Assembly: GCF_023015885.1 (NCBI RefSeq)
Contig: NZ_JALKBE010000010.1
Location: 1 to 64,000 of the forward strand
Reading direction: 5' to 3'
From: Aliiroseovarius sp. S1123
GTDB lineage: Bacteria > Pseudomonadota > Alphaproteobacteria > Rhodobacterales > Rhodobacteraceae
Length of the DNA stretch: 64,000 bases
The translations under genes and the position numbers were made by a program. The notes under the pieces were generated by a model. It ran no database searches, was not told the origin of the DNA, and saw only the letters and a list, made by a program, of their open reading frames with translations. Positions 15,661 through 25,140 of the stretch are shown piece after piece (positions within the stretch are counted from its first letter, which is position 1; every line of letters begins with the position of its first letter).

Positions 15661-17787
15661 ATGCGTACCCAATATCGTCTGGGCATTGATGCCGGCGGCA
15701 CATTTACCGACTTCATCCTCGCTGACAAAAAAGGCAGCACGCAGATCTTCAAGGTGCTGTCCACACCAACCGAACCGACCAAGGCCATCAAGAACGGGCT
15801 TGCTTTGATCACCGAGGAAACCGGGCTGACGGCTCAGGAAATCGTTTCGAACTCGGACCTGTGCATCAACGGCACCACGGTGGGTCTGAACGCGCTGATC
15901 ACCCACACCGGGGCCAAGACCGGCCTGATCGCCACCAAGGGGCACGAGGATTCCATCGAGATCCGTCTGGGTCACAAGGAAGACGGCTATCGTTATGATC
16001 CGGACTATCCCCCCGCGACCATGCTGGTGCCGCGTCACTTGCGCAAAGGGGTCAGCGAGCGGGTGATCTCGGACGGGACGGTCAAGACACCGATCAACGA
16101 GGAAGACGTGCGCGCGGCCTGCCGTTACTTCATCGCCGAAGGCGTTGAATCGGTTGCCATCAGCTTTGTCTGGTCGGTGCTGCACCCCGACCACGAAAAT
16201 CGTGCCGCCGAGATTGTGCGCGAGATGATGCCCGACGTGCGTTTGACAGTCGGCAACCAGCTGTATCCGCAGGTCCGCGAATACACCCGCACCTCGACCG
16301 CCATCGTGAACGCCTATCTGGCACCGATCCTGCAGCGCTATGTCGAAGCGATTGACGCCTATTTCCGTGAACTCGGTTCGCAGCATCCGGTGCGCTACTT
16401 CCAGTCGAACGGTGGTTTGGCGCTGGGCAAAGTGGTCAGCGACCAGTCGGTTTACGCCATCAACTCCGGCCCGGCATCTGCACCACAGGCGGCGCTTGAT
16501 GTGGCCGAGCCCTGGGGTGACAAGAACATCATCACTTGTGACATGGGCGGCACCTCGTTCGACATCACCCTGACCAAGGACGGGCAGGCCAACGTCAACA
16601 AGAACATCGACTTCCTGCGCTATCGTATCGGCATTCCGATGATCCAGGTGGAAACACTGGGCGCCGGTGGCGGCTCGATCGGTTGGATCGACTCGATGGG
16701 TCTGATGCAGATGGGGCCGCAATCGGCTGGATCGGAACCCGGACCGGCCTGCTATGGCCAGGGCGGTGAAAATCCGACGACGACCGACGCCAACCTTGTG
16801 CTGGGATATCTGAACGCCGATGGCTTGGTCGGCGGGCGTCTTCCGCTGGACGTCGACAAGGCGCGCGCGGCGATTAAAGCGAACCTTGCCGACCCGCTGG
16901 GCATTTCCATCGAGAAAGCCGCCTATGGTATGTTCACCATCGTCAACAACAACATGGTCAACGCCATCCGCCGGGTGTCTGTCGAACGGGGCTATGACCC
17001 GCGTGATTTCGTGCTGATGGGTGCCGGTGGCGCCACTGGTGCACATATCACGGCATTGGCCCGCGAGATGGGGATCTCGAAGGTGCTGATCTCGAAACTG
17101 GCCTCTGGCCTATGCGCCTACGGGCAGATCATTTCGGACGTCAAATACAACTACATGGCGCCCGCACCGATCCGTCTGGAAGGGGGGGCGGCTGCAAAGA
17201 AACTGGATGACCTGTTCACCTCGCTTGAGGCGCGCGGCAGGGTTGATCTGGCGGGCGATGGGTTCGCCGAGGACCGCATCTCGATCCGTCGGTCGCTTGA
17301 TATGCGCTATGTCGGTCAGGTGCATGAATGCACGGTTGAGATTGACCCGTTCGAAGTCACCGAAGCCACGATTGAAGACATCAAGGCCGCATTCCACGCT
17401 CGCCACAAAGAGCTATACACCTATGACGAACCGCATAACGCGGTCGAGATCGTCAACGTGGAAAGCACCATTGCTGGCCATGTGGACAAGCCCGAGCGCA
17501 TGAAAATCGCCGCAGGCAAGGGGGCGCATGAAACCCTGAAGGGCACCCGCCCGATGGTGTTCAATGCCGATGGCATCGCGCAGGACACGCCAGTTTATGA
17601 CGGGTCCGCGATGGGCGCCGGGGACACGCTGCACGGACCCGCCGTGATCGAAGAGGTCACGACCACCATCGTGGTTGAACCGGGCTGGACCGTCAGTTTG
17701 CACGACACGGGTGTGTATGTGGTGACTGCGGATGCCGCTGCCGCGCAAGACCAGAGCGTTCAGCAAAAAGAACTGGCCGAGGTCTGA
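15661..17787 (+). CDS. hyuA: Hydantoinase A / oxoprolinase family protein, ATP-binding subunit
   Basis: The 708-residue product starts MRTQYRLGIDAGGTFTDF, the phosphate-binding loop of the ASKHA-fold HyuA family. A second nucleotide-fold signature (CDMGGTSFDI) and the C-terminal GAGGATGAH and SGLCAYGQI blocks follow. It would use ATP to activate the ring amide for hydrolysis together with HyuB. The start at 15661 has AAAGGA at ideal spacing; an ATG five codons upstream lacks one. The stop overlaps the next ATG (TGATG), coupling the enzyme to the transporter genes. Whether the complex acts on a hydantoin, oxoproline or a carboxylation substrate is open. Confidence 0.88.
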   Translation: MRTQYRLGIDAGGTFTDFILADKKGSTQIFKVLSTPTEPTKAIKNGLALITEETGLTAQEIVSNSDLCINGTTVGLNALITHTGAKTGLIATKGHEDSIEIRLGHKEDGYRYDPDYPPATMLVPRHLRKGVSERVISDGTVKTPINEEDVRAACRYFIAEGVESVAISFVWSVLHPDHENRAAEIVREMMPDVRLTVGNQLYPQVREYTRTSTAIVNAYLAPILQRYVEAIDAYFRELGSQHPVRYFQSNGGLALGKVVSDQSVYAINSGPASAPQAALDVAEPWGDKNIITCDMGGTSFDITLTKDGQANVNKNIDFLRYRIGIPMIQVETLGAGGGSIGWIDSMGLMQMGPQSAGSEPGPACYGQGGENPTTTDANLVLGYLNADGLVGGRLPLDVDKARAAIKANLADPLGISIEKAAYGMFTIVNNNMVNAIRRVSVERGYDPRDFVLMGAGGATGAHITALAREMGISKVLISKLASGLCAYGQIISDVKYNYMAPAPIRLEGGAAAKKLDDLFTSLEARGRVDLAGDGFAEDRISIRRSLDMRYVGQVHECTVEIDPFEVTEATIEDIKAAFHARHKELYTYDEPHNAVEIVNVESTIAGHVDKPERMKIAAGKGAHETLKGTRPMVFNADGIAQDTPVYDGSAMGAGDTLHGPAVIEEVTTTIVVEPGWTVSLHDTGVYVVTADAAAAQDQSVQQKELAEV

Positions 17788-18539
17788 TGATGGCGCGGCG
17801 GAACGAAACGGTTTCCTCCCTGGCGGCGTCCGGGGTGACGGTGGCCTTCGGTGGGTTCAAAGCCCTAACCGATGTCACGCTAAAGATCACTCCGGGCGCT
17901 GTTCATGGGCTGATCGGGCCAAACGGGGCTGGTAAGACCACAATGGTCAACACGTTGACCGGGTTTCAGGCACCGACCACGGGCACCGTGACGCTTGGAG
18001 GCAGGAATGTCGGCACTTTGCCGCCGCACCAATTGCGTCGGGCCGGATTGGCCCGAACCTTCCAGGCAGGCCGGTTGTTCACCGGTCTGGATGTTCTGGA
18101 CAACCTTGCCGTCACCGGCGTTGGGCTGGGGCACTCTCGCGCGGCTTCAGAAGCCGAGGCGTTGCGGTTGCTTGACTGGATGGGGGTGTCCCATCTGGCC
18201 GAGCAACCTGCGGCAGGGCTTCCCTATACGGATGAGCGCCGCGTTGGCATTGCCCGCGCGCTCATGTTTACCCCTGACTTCCTTCTGCTGGACGAACCGG
18301 CGGCGGGAATGTCCGAAGCCGAGGCTGCCGATCTGGCCGCGCTGATCAAACGCGTCGCCGAGGAATTGAACATCGGTGTTCTGCTGATCGAGCACAATGT
18401 TGGGTTGGTTCTTGCTGTCTCGCACCACGTCTATGTGCTCGATGCCGGACAGGTGATCGAGGAAGGCGACCGTGAGCTTATTCTGGCCAGCCGAAAAGTA
18501 CGCGATGCCTATCTTGGCGCCGATAGCGAGGCCGCGTGA
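17787..18539 (+). CDS. ABC transporter ATP-binding protein, LivG type
   Basis: The 250-residue ATPase has Walker A GPNGAGKTT, a Q-loop region (ARTFQAGRLF) and Walker B LLLDEPAAGMS, plus the IEHNVGLVL switch typical of LivG-type branched-chain transporter ATPases. The C-loop, usually LSYGxQR, reads LPYTDERR, so the serine and glycine of the signature are both replaced. It overlaps hyuA by one base and the next ATPase by one base. It would power uptake through the two downstream permeases. The substrate is presumably what HyuAB hydrolyses. Confidence 0.87.
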   Translation: MMARRNETVSSLAASGVTVAFGGFKALTDVTLKITPGAVHGLIGPNGAGKTTMVNTLTGFQAPTTGTVTLGGRNVGTLPPHQLRRAGLARTFQAGRLFTGLDVLDNLAVTGVGLGHSRAASEAEALRLLDWMGVSHLAEQPAAGLPYTDERRVGIARALMFTPDFLLLDEPAAGMSEAEAADLAALIKRVAEELNIGVLLIEHNVGLVLAVSHHVYVLDAGQVIEEGDRELILASRKVRDAYLGADSEAA

Positions 18540-19285
18540 TGACCAAGCTTGGAGTATTTGACCTTGAGGTGCGCTATGGCAAAGTTCCGGCGCTTGGCGG
18601 AGTGACGCTGCACCTTCAGGAAGGCGAACGTCTGTTCGTGTCGGGCCCCAATGGCGCTGGCAAGTCCTCGCTGCTCAAGGCCATCGCGGGCGCTGTGTCC
18701 AGCAGCCACGGGCGGGTCGAGCTGGACGGCGACATCATCACCGGAAAAAGCGCCGAGGCGATTGCGCGATACGGCCTGTCGATGGTGCCTGAAGGGCGCG
18801 ATATCTTCAGCACCCTGACCGTCGAGGAAAACCTTCGCGTCGGCACCGGTATCCGCGCCGACAAACAGGCCATTGAAGGTGACATTGCCGAAATTTACGA
18901 CGCCTTTCCCATCTTGGGTGAACGCCGCCATGCCAATGCCGGGGCGCTGTCGGGCGGGCAGCAACAGATGCTGGCCATCGGGCGTGGGCTGATGACCAAC
19001 CCGAAACTCATGATGGTGGACGAGCCCTCGCTGGGGCTTGCGCCGAACATCGTCGACCAAGTCTATGACACGCTTGTCGCCCTGCAAAAGGAACGCGGTC
19101 TGACGCTGTTGATCGTGGAACAAAGCTCGGCCCGGGCCGCGCGGGTTGGCGGGCGCATGGTGCTTTTGCGTGGAGGTCAGGTTGTGGGCGACGGTGACGC
19201 GTCCGAGTTTGCCGAGCGCGACCTTCTGAAAGAGGCCTATTTCGGTCAAGCCGATCAATCCAAATCTACGGAGCAAGTCCAATGA
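18539..19285 (+). CDS. ABC transporter ATP-binding protein, LivF type
   Basis: This second ATPase has about 248 residues with canonical motifs: Walker A GPNGAGKSS, C-loop LSGGQQQMLAIGRGL, Walker B LMMVDEPSLGLAP and the EQSS switch of LivF proteins. The ATG at 18539 overlaps the previous stop. A GTG one codon earlier (18536) is an alternative. Together with the LivG-type ATPase it forms the heterodimeric motor of a branched-chain-type importer. Because this subunit keeps a perfect signature while its partner does not, the pair may hydrolyse ATP asymmetrically. Confidence 0.9.
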   Translation: MTKLGVFDLEVRYGKVPALGGVTLHLQEGERLFVSGPNGAGKSSLLKAIAGAVSSSHGRVELDGDIITGKSAEAIARYGLSMVPEGRDIFSTLTVEENLRVGTGIRADKQAIEGDIAEIYDAFPILGERRHANAGALSGGQQQMLAIGRGLMTNPKLMMVDEPSLGLAPNIVDQVYDTLVALQKERGLTLLIVEQSSARAARVGGRMVLLRGGQVVGDGDASEFAERDLLKEAYFGQADQSKSTEQVQ

Positions 19286-20196
19286 ATGCTGTACCTCAGC
19301 TGTTCTTCGATGCGGCCTCGCTGGGTGGGATCTATGCCATGGCGGCACTGGGCATCGCACTGATCTTCGGCGTGATGAACTTGGTGAATTTTGCCCACGG
19401 TGAATACATCGCCTTTTGCGTCTTTGCCTTGATCGTGCCGTCGTCGGATGCGGTGGCCGTGATGTTCTTGGGCAAGGCACCGGCAATCCTGCTTATTCCT
19501 GTCCTGCTGGCGCTTGGGGCGCTGATCGCGGTGGCCTCGGAGTACATCGTCTTTCGACAATTGCGTAACGCCAATCCGGTCGCGATGATGATCTCGTCCT
19601 TCGCCCTTGGTTTCGTTATCCAGAACACCTTGTTGGCTGTCTACGGCAGCCGGCCCAAGGCGATCAGCCTATGGCCTGACCTCAACACCCCGATCTCGGT
19701 GGCCGGAGCCTCGGTCCCGCTGTTGCAGCTGATTGTCATCATCACCACGCTTCTGGTGGTCAGCGCGCTGGCGCTGTTGCTGAAGAAAACCCGCGTCGGC
19801 CTTGAAATGCGTGCCGCAGCCGAGAACTTCACCATGGCACGGCTTTTGGGGGTGCGCGCAAACGTCGTGATCACCGGAGCCTTTGCCCTATCTGGCGCCT
19901 TGGCGGCGGCCGTGGCGATGATCATGGTCACTCAGACCGGTGTGGCGGATGTCCGCATGGGCGGGCAGATCATGCTTGTGGCCTTCATCGCAACGGTGGT
20001 CGGCGGTCTGGGGTCTCTGCCCGGCGCGGTTGCGGCGGGTTTTCTGATCGGGGCCATTTCAGTCGTATTGCAAGCCGCATTGCCGCTTGAGGCACGGCCG
20101 TTTCGCGATGCTTTCCTTTACACGCTGGTGGTCGTCATCTTGCTGGTCCGCCCGCAAGGCTTGTTCGCATCGGCCTCTGCCAAACCGAGGGTTTAA
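19282..20196 (+). CDS. Branched-chain-type ABC transporter permease, LivH type
   Basis: The 304-residue integral membrane protein shows the LivH opening FFDAASLGGIYAMAALGIALIFGVMNLVNFAHGE and about eight hydrophobic segments. The C-terminal VGGLGSLPGAVAAGFLIG loop contacts the ATPases. Its start overlaps the LivF-type gene (ATGA). It forms half of the membrane channel with the following LivM-type permease. Substrate is inferred only from the adjoining hydantoinase genes. Confidence 0.9.
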   Translation: MNAVPQLFFDAASLGGIYAMAALGIALIFGVMNLVNFAHGEYIAFCVFALIVPSSDAVAVMFLGKAPAILLIPVLLALGALIAVASEYIVFRQLRNANPVAMMISSFALGFVIQNTLLAVYGSRPKAISLWPDLNTPISVAGASVPLLQLIVIITTLLVVSALALLLKKTRVGLEMRAAAENFTMARLLGVRANVVITGAFALSGALAAAVAMIMVTQTGVADVRMGGQIMLVAFIATVVGGLGSLPGAVAAGFLIGAISVVLQAALPLEARPFRDAFLYTLVVVILLVRPQGLFASASAKPRV

Positions 20197-20198
20197 TC

Positions 20199-21266
20199 AT
20201 GATGGACGCACATCGACAGAACCGACTTCGCGCATTGACCACTCCTGTAGTCCTCATTGCGATCCTGCTGATCTTTGTCCTGATCGTGACAGCCACGGGC
20301 GACAAATCCTTGGCGCGAATGGCAGCACAAACCCTGATCCGGGTGATCTTCGTGGTCGGGTTGTGGATCTTCGTCGGCAACTCCGGTGTGGTCAGCTTTG
20401 GCCATGCAGGCTTCATGGCGATCGGGGCCTATTGCTCTGCCTGGTTGACGCTGCGCCCACAGATGAAGGGCATGTTCCTGCCCGATCTGCCGCATTGGCT
20501 GGCCTCGGCCGAATGGCCGCATCTGCCTGCGACGGTGGTCTCTGGCCTGCTGGCGGCACTGATTGCCCTGATCGTGGGTGCCGCGATCCTGCGCCTTTCG
20601 GGCATTGCCGCCTCAATCGCGACCTTCGCATTTCTCGCCATCGTCAATACCGTTTATTCGAACTGGGAGGGCGTGACAGGCGCGACATCCTCGGTCGTGG
20701 GTTTGGACCGCTACGCAGACGAATGGGTTACGCTGGTCTGGGCCAGCGTTGCGGTACTTGTCGCCACACTCCACGCCAATTCGGCCTCGGGACTGGCGCT
20801 TCGTGCAACCCGCGAAGATGAGGTCGCCGCAGCAGCGTCGGGCGTGAACATGTATCGTCACCGACTTTTGTCGCTGGTGATCTCGGGCTTCTTTACCGGC
20901 GTCTCTGGCGTCCTTCTGGGCCATTCATTGGGCGTCTTGAATCCCAACAGCTTCTACCTTGGCATCACCTTTATCACCCTCGCGATGCTGGTCGTCGGCG
21001 GCATTGGCAGCCTATCGGGCGCAGTGATTGGCGTCTTGGTCCTGTCGGTGCTGATCGAAGGCCTCGTCCGTTTCGAGCGCGGGGTCGAAATCGGTGGCGC
21101 CAGCTTTGCGCTGCCCAGCGGGGCTCAGGAAATCCTGATTGGCATCATCATGATCCTGGTGCTGATCATACGCCCGTCCGGCTTGACCGGCGGTCGCGAG
21201 CTTCGCCTGCCGGTACTTGGGGGGCGGGTACGACATTCCAAACAAGAACCACAATCTACCAACTGA
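20199..21266 (+). CDS. Branched-chain-type ABC transporter permease, LivM type
   Basis: The 355-residue multi-pass permease has the LivM signatures NSGVVSFGHAGFMAIGAY and VVGGIGSLSGAVIGVLVL. Two bases separate it from the previous gene, and GAGGG provides a ribosome site. It forms the second half of the import channel. The cytoplasmic C-terminal tail (about 20 residues after IRPSGLTGGREL) is poorly conserved. Confidence 0.9.
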   Translation: MMDAHRQNRLRALTTPVVLIAILLIFVLIVTATGDKSLARMAAQTLIRVIFVVGLWIFVGNSGVVSFGHAGFMAIGAYCSAWLTLRPQMKGMFLPDLPHWLASAEWPHLPATVVSGLLAALIALIVGAAILRLSGIAASIATFAFLAIVNTVYSNWEGVTGATSSVVGLDRYADEWVTLVWASVAVLVATLHANSASGLALRATREDEVAAAASGVNMYRHRLLSLVISGFFTGVSGVLLGHSLGVLNPNSFYLGITFITLAMLVVGGIGSLSGAVIGVLVLSVLIEGLVRFERGVEIGGASFALPSGAQEILIGIIMILVLIIRPSGLTGGRELRLPVLGGRVRHSKQEPQSTN

Positions 21267-21277
21267 GGAGAAAACTG

Positions 21278-22447
21278 ATGAAACGATTAGCGACTGCGAT
21301 TGCTATGAGCCTCGCAACGGCTGGTGCAGGTCTGGCAGATGATATTACCGTCGGCTTTGCCATTGCCAAATCAGGCTGGCTTGAAGCCTATGATACGCCT
21401 GCCACTACGGCGGCCCGTATTCGAATTGACGAAATTAACGCCGCGGGTGGTTTGCTTGGTCGACAGATCAACTGGATTGAAGCCGACACGAAATCCGATC
21501 AGGCCCAGTCCGCCAGCGCAGGTCTGCAACTGATTGACGAAGGCGCCGATATGTTGATCGTCAACTGCGACTATGACTTTGGCGCACCGGCAGCCTTGGC
21601 AGCAGAAGGGGCTGGATTGAATTCGTTCTTCCTGTGCGCTGAAGACATCAAGGCGGGCATTCAAGGCGTCGGCCCGAACAGCTTCTCAGCCTCAGTGCTG
21701 GCAGCAGTCCAAGGCGCGACCATGGCCGAGTGGTCCTTGGGCGAACGTGGGGCGAAAACGGGATATGTGCTGCTGGATACCACAATCGAATACAACAAAG
21801 GCATCTGTACCGGCTTTGACTGGATGTTCCCCAATGCCGGTGGCGACATCGTTGGTCGTGACACCTTTAAGAACGGTGATGCCTCGATCGCCAGCCAGAT
21901 CACCCGGATCAAGGCGCTTGAGACCGAGCCGGACGTGATCATGCTGTGCAGCTATATTCCCGGTGCAGCCTCGGCCGTACGGCAGATCCGTGCTGCCGGG
22001 ATCAACTCGCTGATCCTGAATGGTTCGGCGGTCGATGGATCCTATTGGCTGAACGCCACGCCGAACCTGTCAGGTTTCGTGGTGCCCGTGCAGGGCTCGA
22101 TCTACGGAGATGATCCGCGCGCGGACGTCGAAGCCTTCAACATGGCTTATGAGAAAGCGACCGGCAGCCGCCCTGCCAGTCAATACGCCTATCCCGGCTA
22201 TATCCTGATCGACCTGTGGGCCAAAGCGGTCGAGCGAGCTGGTAGCCTTGATGGGGCCGCGGTCACAGCAGAGCTTGAAAAGATGCGTGACGAGCCCACG
22301 GCATTCGGCCCGCGCAGCTTCTCGGATGAAATCCACCATCAGAACTCGGCCGAGATGCAGATCATCGAGATTACCGATGGAACGCCTGGGGTGGCTGGGA
22401 ACTGGAGGATCAGCACCCCCGTCCCGTTGGACGTCCTGCTGAACTAA
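21278..22447 (+). CDS. Periplasmic substrate-binding protein of the LivK/amide-urea type
   Basis: The 389-residue product begins with a signal peptide (LATAIAMSLATAGAGLAD) and then a type I periplasmic-binding fold of the LivK/FmdD class (AAGGLLGRQINWIEADTKSD; QYAYPGYILIDLWAKAVERAG). It delivers the ligand to the LivHM-type permeases encoded just upstream. A good ribosome site (GAGGAGA) precedes the start. It closes the seven-gene operon and is followed by a clear terminator. The ligand is not readable from the sequence, but the operon suggests a cyclic amide or ureide. Confidence 0.9.
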   Translation: MKRLATAIAMSLATAGAGLADDITVGFAIAKSGWLEAYDTPATTAARIRIDEINAAGGLLGRQINWIEADTKSDQAQSASAGLQLIDEGADMLIVNCDYDFGAPAALAAEGAGLNSFFLCAEDIKAGIQGVGPNSFSASVLAAVQGATMAEWSLGERGAKTGYVLLDTTIEYNKGICTGFDWMFPNAGGDIVGRDTFKNGDASIASQITRIKALETEPDVIMLCSYIPGAASAVRQIRAAGINSLILNGSAVDGSYWLNATPNLSGFVVPVQGSIYGDDPRADVEAFNMAYEKATGSRPASQYAYPGYILIDLWAKAVERAGSLDGAAVTAELEKMRDEPTAFGPRSFSDEIHHQNSAEMQIIEITDGTPGVAGNWRISTPVPLDVLLN

Positions 22448-22477
22448 CCTGACTTCGTGTTTCAGGTGAGAAACTCA

Positions 22478-22511
22478 GACGTCCCTTGCGTGAAGCGAGG
22501 GGCGTCTTTTT
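22478..22511 (+). terminator. Rho-independent terminator of the hyu/ABC operon
   Basis: GACGTCCC (22478-22485) pairs with GGGGCGTC (22499-22506) around a 13-base loop, with one G-T pair, and is followed by five T residues. It lies 31 bases after the binding-protein stop. Confidence 0.8.
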
Positions 22512-22559
22512 GCTGGAAGTAATCAGATTTGGTGCCCTCGCGAGGCAATGTCGTCGGGG

Positions 22560-24089
22560 TTATCCGTCGTTACGCGGCCTTGTCTGAGTGTTCAGACCGC
22601 GTCGCACGGCCGGGACAAGAACGACGCCGGCAATCATCAGCAACAGTGCAACAGATTGTGGTCTGGCCAGTAGGAAGCCAAGGATATCGTCGTCAGATAT
22701 CAGGCGCACCTGATGAAAGGATCGCTCGGCAGTTTCTCCGAGGATCAGCGCAACGGCCATGGGTAAGATTGGAAATCTGAACGTCAGGAATACAAATCCG
22801 ATAACCCCAAGGGCGACAGCGACCAACACATCGCCGAATTGCTCGGCGATTGCGTAGACACCGCAGAGCGCCAGCACGATTACGAAGGGAACAATCAGGC
22901 GGGTGTCGATCCTGGTCAGCACGATAAGACCGCGTGACAGGACTAGTCCAAGCAATGAGGCGCCGATGGCCGACAGTGTAACCGCGACGATCAACCCGTA
23001 AATCGCGGATGTTTCATCCCGAAGCATCATTGGTCCCGGCTCGATCCCATGAAGGACGAGTATGGACAGGAATACTGCAGATTCTGCGCTTCCGGGTATG
23101 CCGAAGGCTAGGGTTGGAACCAGTGATCCACCATCCTTCGCGTTGTTGGCACTTTCGGGCGCAATGACACCGATGATGTTGCCGGTGCCAAAGCTTTCGG
23201 GTTCGTGCGACACGGATTTGGCAGCAGAGTACGCCAGCAACGAAGCGACCGTGCCCCCGACGCCAGGCAGGATGCCGATGGCCGTGCCGATAAAGGACCC
23301 GCGCAGTACGACGGGCCAATGCCCGAAGGTCGACCTGATCCCTTGTTTAAGGCCCGAGACACGCTGGTTCGCGGCGCCCGATGAACGATCGATCCTGCCA
23401 GGGGTACCCGCCAGCCAAAACATTTGCGCAAGGACGAAGAGCCCCGTCAGGGCAGGGACCATCGGGATGCCATCCCACAAGTAGGTGTTGCCAAAGGTGA
23501 ACCGCTCGTCGCCTGTGATGACATCAAACCCGATGGTTGCCAACAGCAGGCCAAACCCGGCCGAAATGAAGGCGCGCAGCAGCTTGTCGCCCGAGGCCGC
23601 AGCAATGGCGGCAAAGGCCAAGATGGCCAGCAGCAGTTGCTCGCCCGGGCCGAATGCCAGAATGATCTGCTTGGAAAAGGGGATGATGGCGCACAGCGTC
23701 ACAAGGCCGATCAGGCCCCCAAGGGTCGATGCTGTGGCTGATGCTCCAATCGCCTCGCCTGCGCGTCCTGCACGTGCCATGGGGAAGCCGTCGAATGTTG
23801 TGGCCGCGTTTGGGGCGGTTCCGGGCACCTTCAGAAGAATGGCCGAGATCGACCCACCAAACGATGTTGCCCCCATGATGCCACCTGCAAGATAGATCGC
23901 ATCCAATGGCTCCATCACATAGGTGAATGGAAGCACCAAGGCTAACGCGATCACGCCGCCAAGCCCGGGAATGACACCAAAGGTGAATCCGATGACGATC
24001 CCAAGGCAGATGTGGATCATAGCCCCTGGGCTGGCAGCGGCAGCAAAGGCGTCAAGCAGGTGGTCGAACCCCACGGAAAGCTCCCCCAT
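22560..24089 (-). CDS. tctA: Tripartite tricarboxylate transporter, large permease TctA
   Basis: The 509-residue membrane protein has the TctA family opening (GFTFGVIPGLGGVIALALVLPFTY) and the repeated GxxPGxGG loop (GILPGVGGTVASLLAYSAAK). The NIIGVIAPESANNAKDGGSLVPTLAFGIPGS block is diagnostic. It is the main translocation subunit of a proton- or sodium-driven carboxylate importer working with TctB and the binding protein TctC, encoded upstream on the same strand. Tct systems carry citrate, terephthalate, other di- and tricarboxylates and aromatic acids, so the substrate stays open. Confidence 0.93.
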   Translation of the reverse strand: MGELSVGFDHLLDAFAAAASPGAMIHICLGIVIGFTFGVIPGLGGVIALALVLPFTYVMEPLDAIYLAGGIMGATSFGGSISAILLKVPGTAPNAATTFDGFPMARAGRAGEAIGASATASTLGGLIGLVTLCAIIPFSKQIILAFGPGEQLLLAILAFAAIAAASGDKLLRAFISAGFGLLLATIGFDVITGDERFTFGNTYLWDGIPMVPALTGLFVLAQMFWLAGTPGRIDRSSGAANQRVSGLKQGIRSTFGHWPVVLRGSFIGTAIGILPGVGGTVASLLAYSAAKSVSHEPESFGTGNIIGVIAPESANNAKDGGSLVPTLAFGIPGSAESAVFLSILVLHGIEPGPMMLRDETSAIYGLIVAVTLSAIGASLLGLVLSRGLIVLTRIDTRLIVPFVIVLALCGVYAIAEQFGDVLVAVALGVIGFVFLTFRFPILPMAVALILGETAERSFHQVRLISDDDILGFLLARPQSVALLLMIAGVVLVPAVRRGLNTQTRPRNDG

Positions 24090-24145
24090 TCATCTGGCCG
24101 GCTGTTCTGTTTTCAACAAGAGCCGTCGACCCGTTTCGCGTGCGT

Positions 24146-25099
24146 CTACTGGAACGCGGATGCGAAGCTTTGCATCACGTCGAACTGTTCATTGATGGCC
24201 CGAGCCGAGCTGTCAGCATCCATGTAGGTGACTGGACGTTTCGTCGAGGCAGACCATTCGGCAATCGACGCGCTGGTTGCGGCAGCTTGAAACGCAGCAT
24301 CCAGCTTCGCGAGGATCTCGCTTGGGGTGCCGGGGGGGGCACCGATCATCCGAAGCTGCGCCAACGATGACAGCCGGTTTTGCCCGATCTCGGTGGTTGT
24401 CGGCACACCGTCAAAAAGCGTCGTGGTGCTGAAGGTCAGCCCGATGCGAATATCGCCGGACTCGATGAACTTTCGCGCGGTATCCACGCTTGCAAACATC
24501 CCGTCCACTTCCCCTCGGATTACGGCAAGTGTCGTTTCGGTTGATCCCTTGTAGCCAGGCACGACGGTGTACGCACAGCCAAGGCTTTCCATCAGGATCA
24601 CCGCGATGGTGTGGCTAGAGGATCCGGCCCCGGTCGTGGCCAATTTGGCAGGCCTGCCCAACGCGCAAAGATCATCGGCCGAGGTCAATCCGCCAGATGC
24701 GGACAACACAAGCGTATAGGGCGAACGGGTCAAGTTCGAGACCCACGCGATGTCGCGCAGATCTACATCCGGCCATTTCCCGGTCACCCCTGCGATGACC
24801 ATGCCGGGAATGTTGAACATGCCGATAGTATATCCGTCGGCGTCGGATTTCATCATGGTCTCGATCCCGCGGCGTCCGCCTGCGCCTGGAATGTTGTCGA
24901 CAATGATGTCTGTCCCCAACGCCTTCTCTAACTCGGGTGCGAACAATCTGGCAAAAGTGTCGAACCCCCCACCAGGGCTATAGGGTACGATTAAGCGAAC
25001 TGGTTTTTCGGGCCAGTCAGCCTGTGCGGGTGTGCCGATCAGCGTCATGGCACCTATCAGAAGCAGCGTTGCCCATGTCGCAAATTTGGTATTCAACAT
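24146..25099 (-). CDS. tctC: Tripartite tricarboxylate transporter, binding protein TctC (Bug family)
   Basis: The 317-residue product starts with a signal peptide (LLLIGAMTLIGTPAQA). It has the Bug/TctC fold signatures WPEKPVRLIVPYSPGGGFDTFAR and GRRGIETMMKSDADGYTIG. The PGGGxD loop binds a carboxylate of the ligand. It sits between tctB and tctA in a minus-strand operon and would capture the substrate in the periplasm. Confidence 0.93.
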   Translation of the reverse strand: MLNTKFATWATLLLIGAMTLIGTPAQADWPEKPVRLIVPYSPGGGFDTFARLFAPELEKALGTDIIVDNIPGAGGRRGIETMMKSDADGYTIGMFNIPGMVIAGVTGKWPDVDLRDIAWVSNLTRSPYTLVLSASGGLTSADDLCALGRPAKLATTGAGSSSHTIAVILMESLGCAYTVVPGYKGSTETTLAVIRGEVDGMFASVDTARKFIESGDIRIGLTFSTTTLFDGVPTTTEIGQNRLSSLAQLRMIGAPPGTPSEILAKLDAAFQAAATSASIAEWSASTKRPVTYMDADSSARAINEQFDVMQSFASAFQ

Positions 25100-25140
25100 A
25101 CGTTATTTCCCTATTTATGACTATCTTTATGGCGTTCCGC

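Noticed and set aside
15535-17046. Open frame of 503 codons on the minus strand across hyuB/hyuA
   Set aside because: It is the antisense of a GC-rich, strongly conserved gene. It has no family motifs or ribosome site, and the composition (many H, R, Q, D) is typical of antisense reading.
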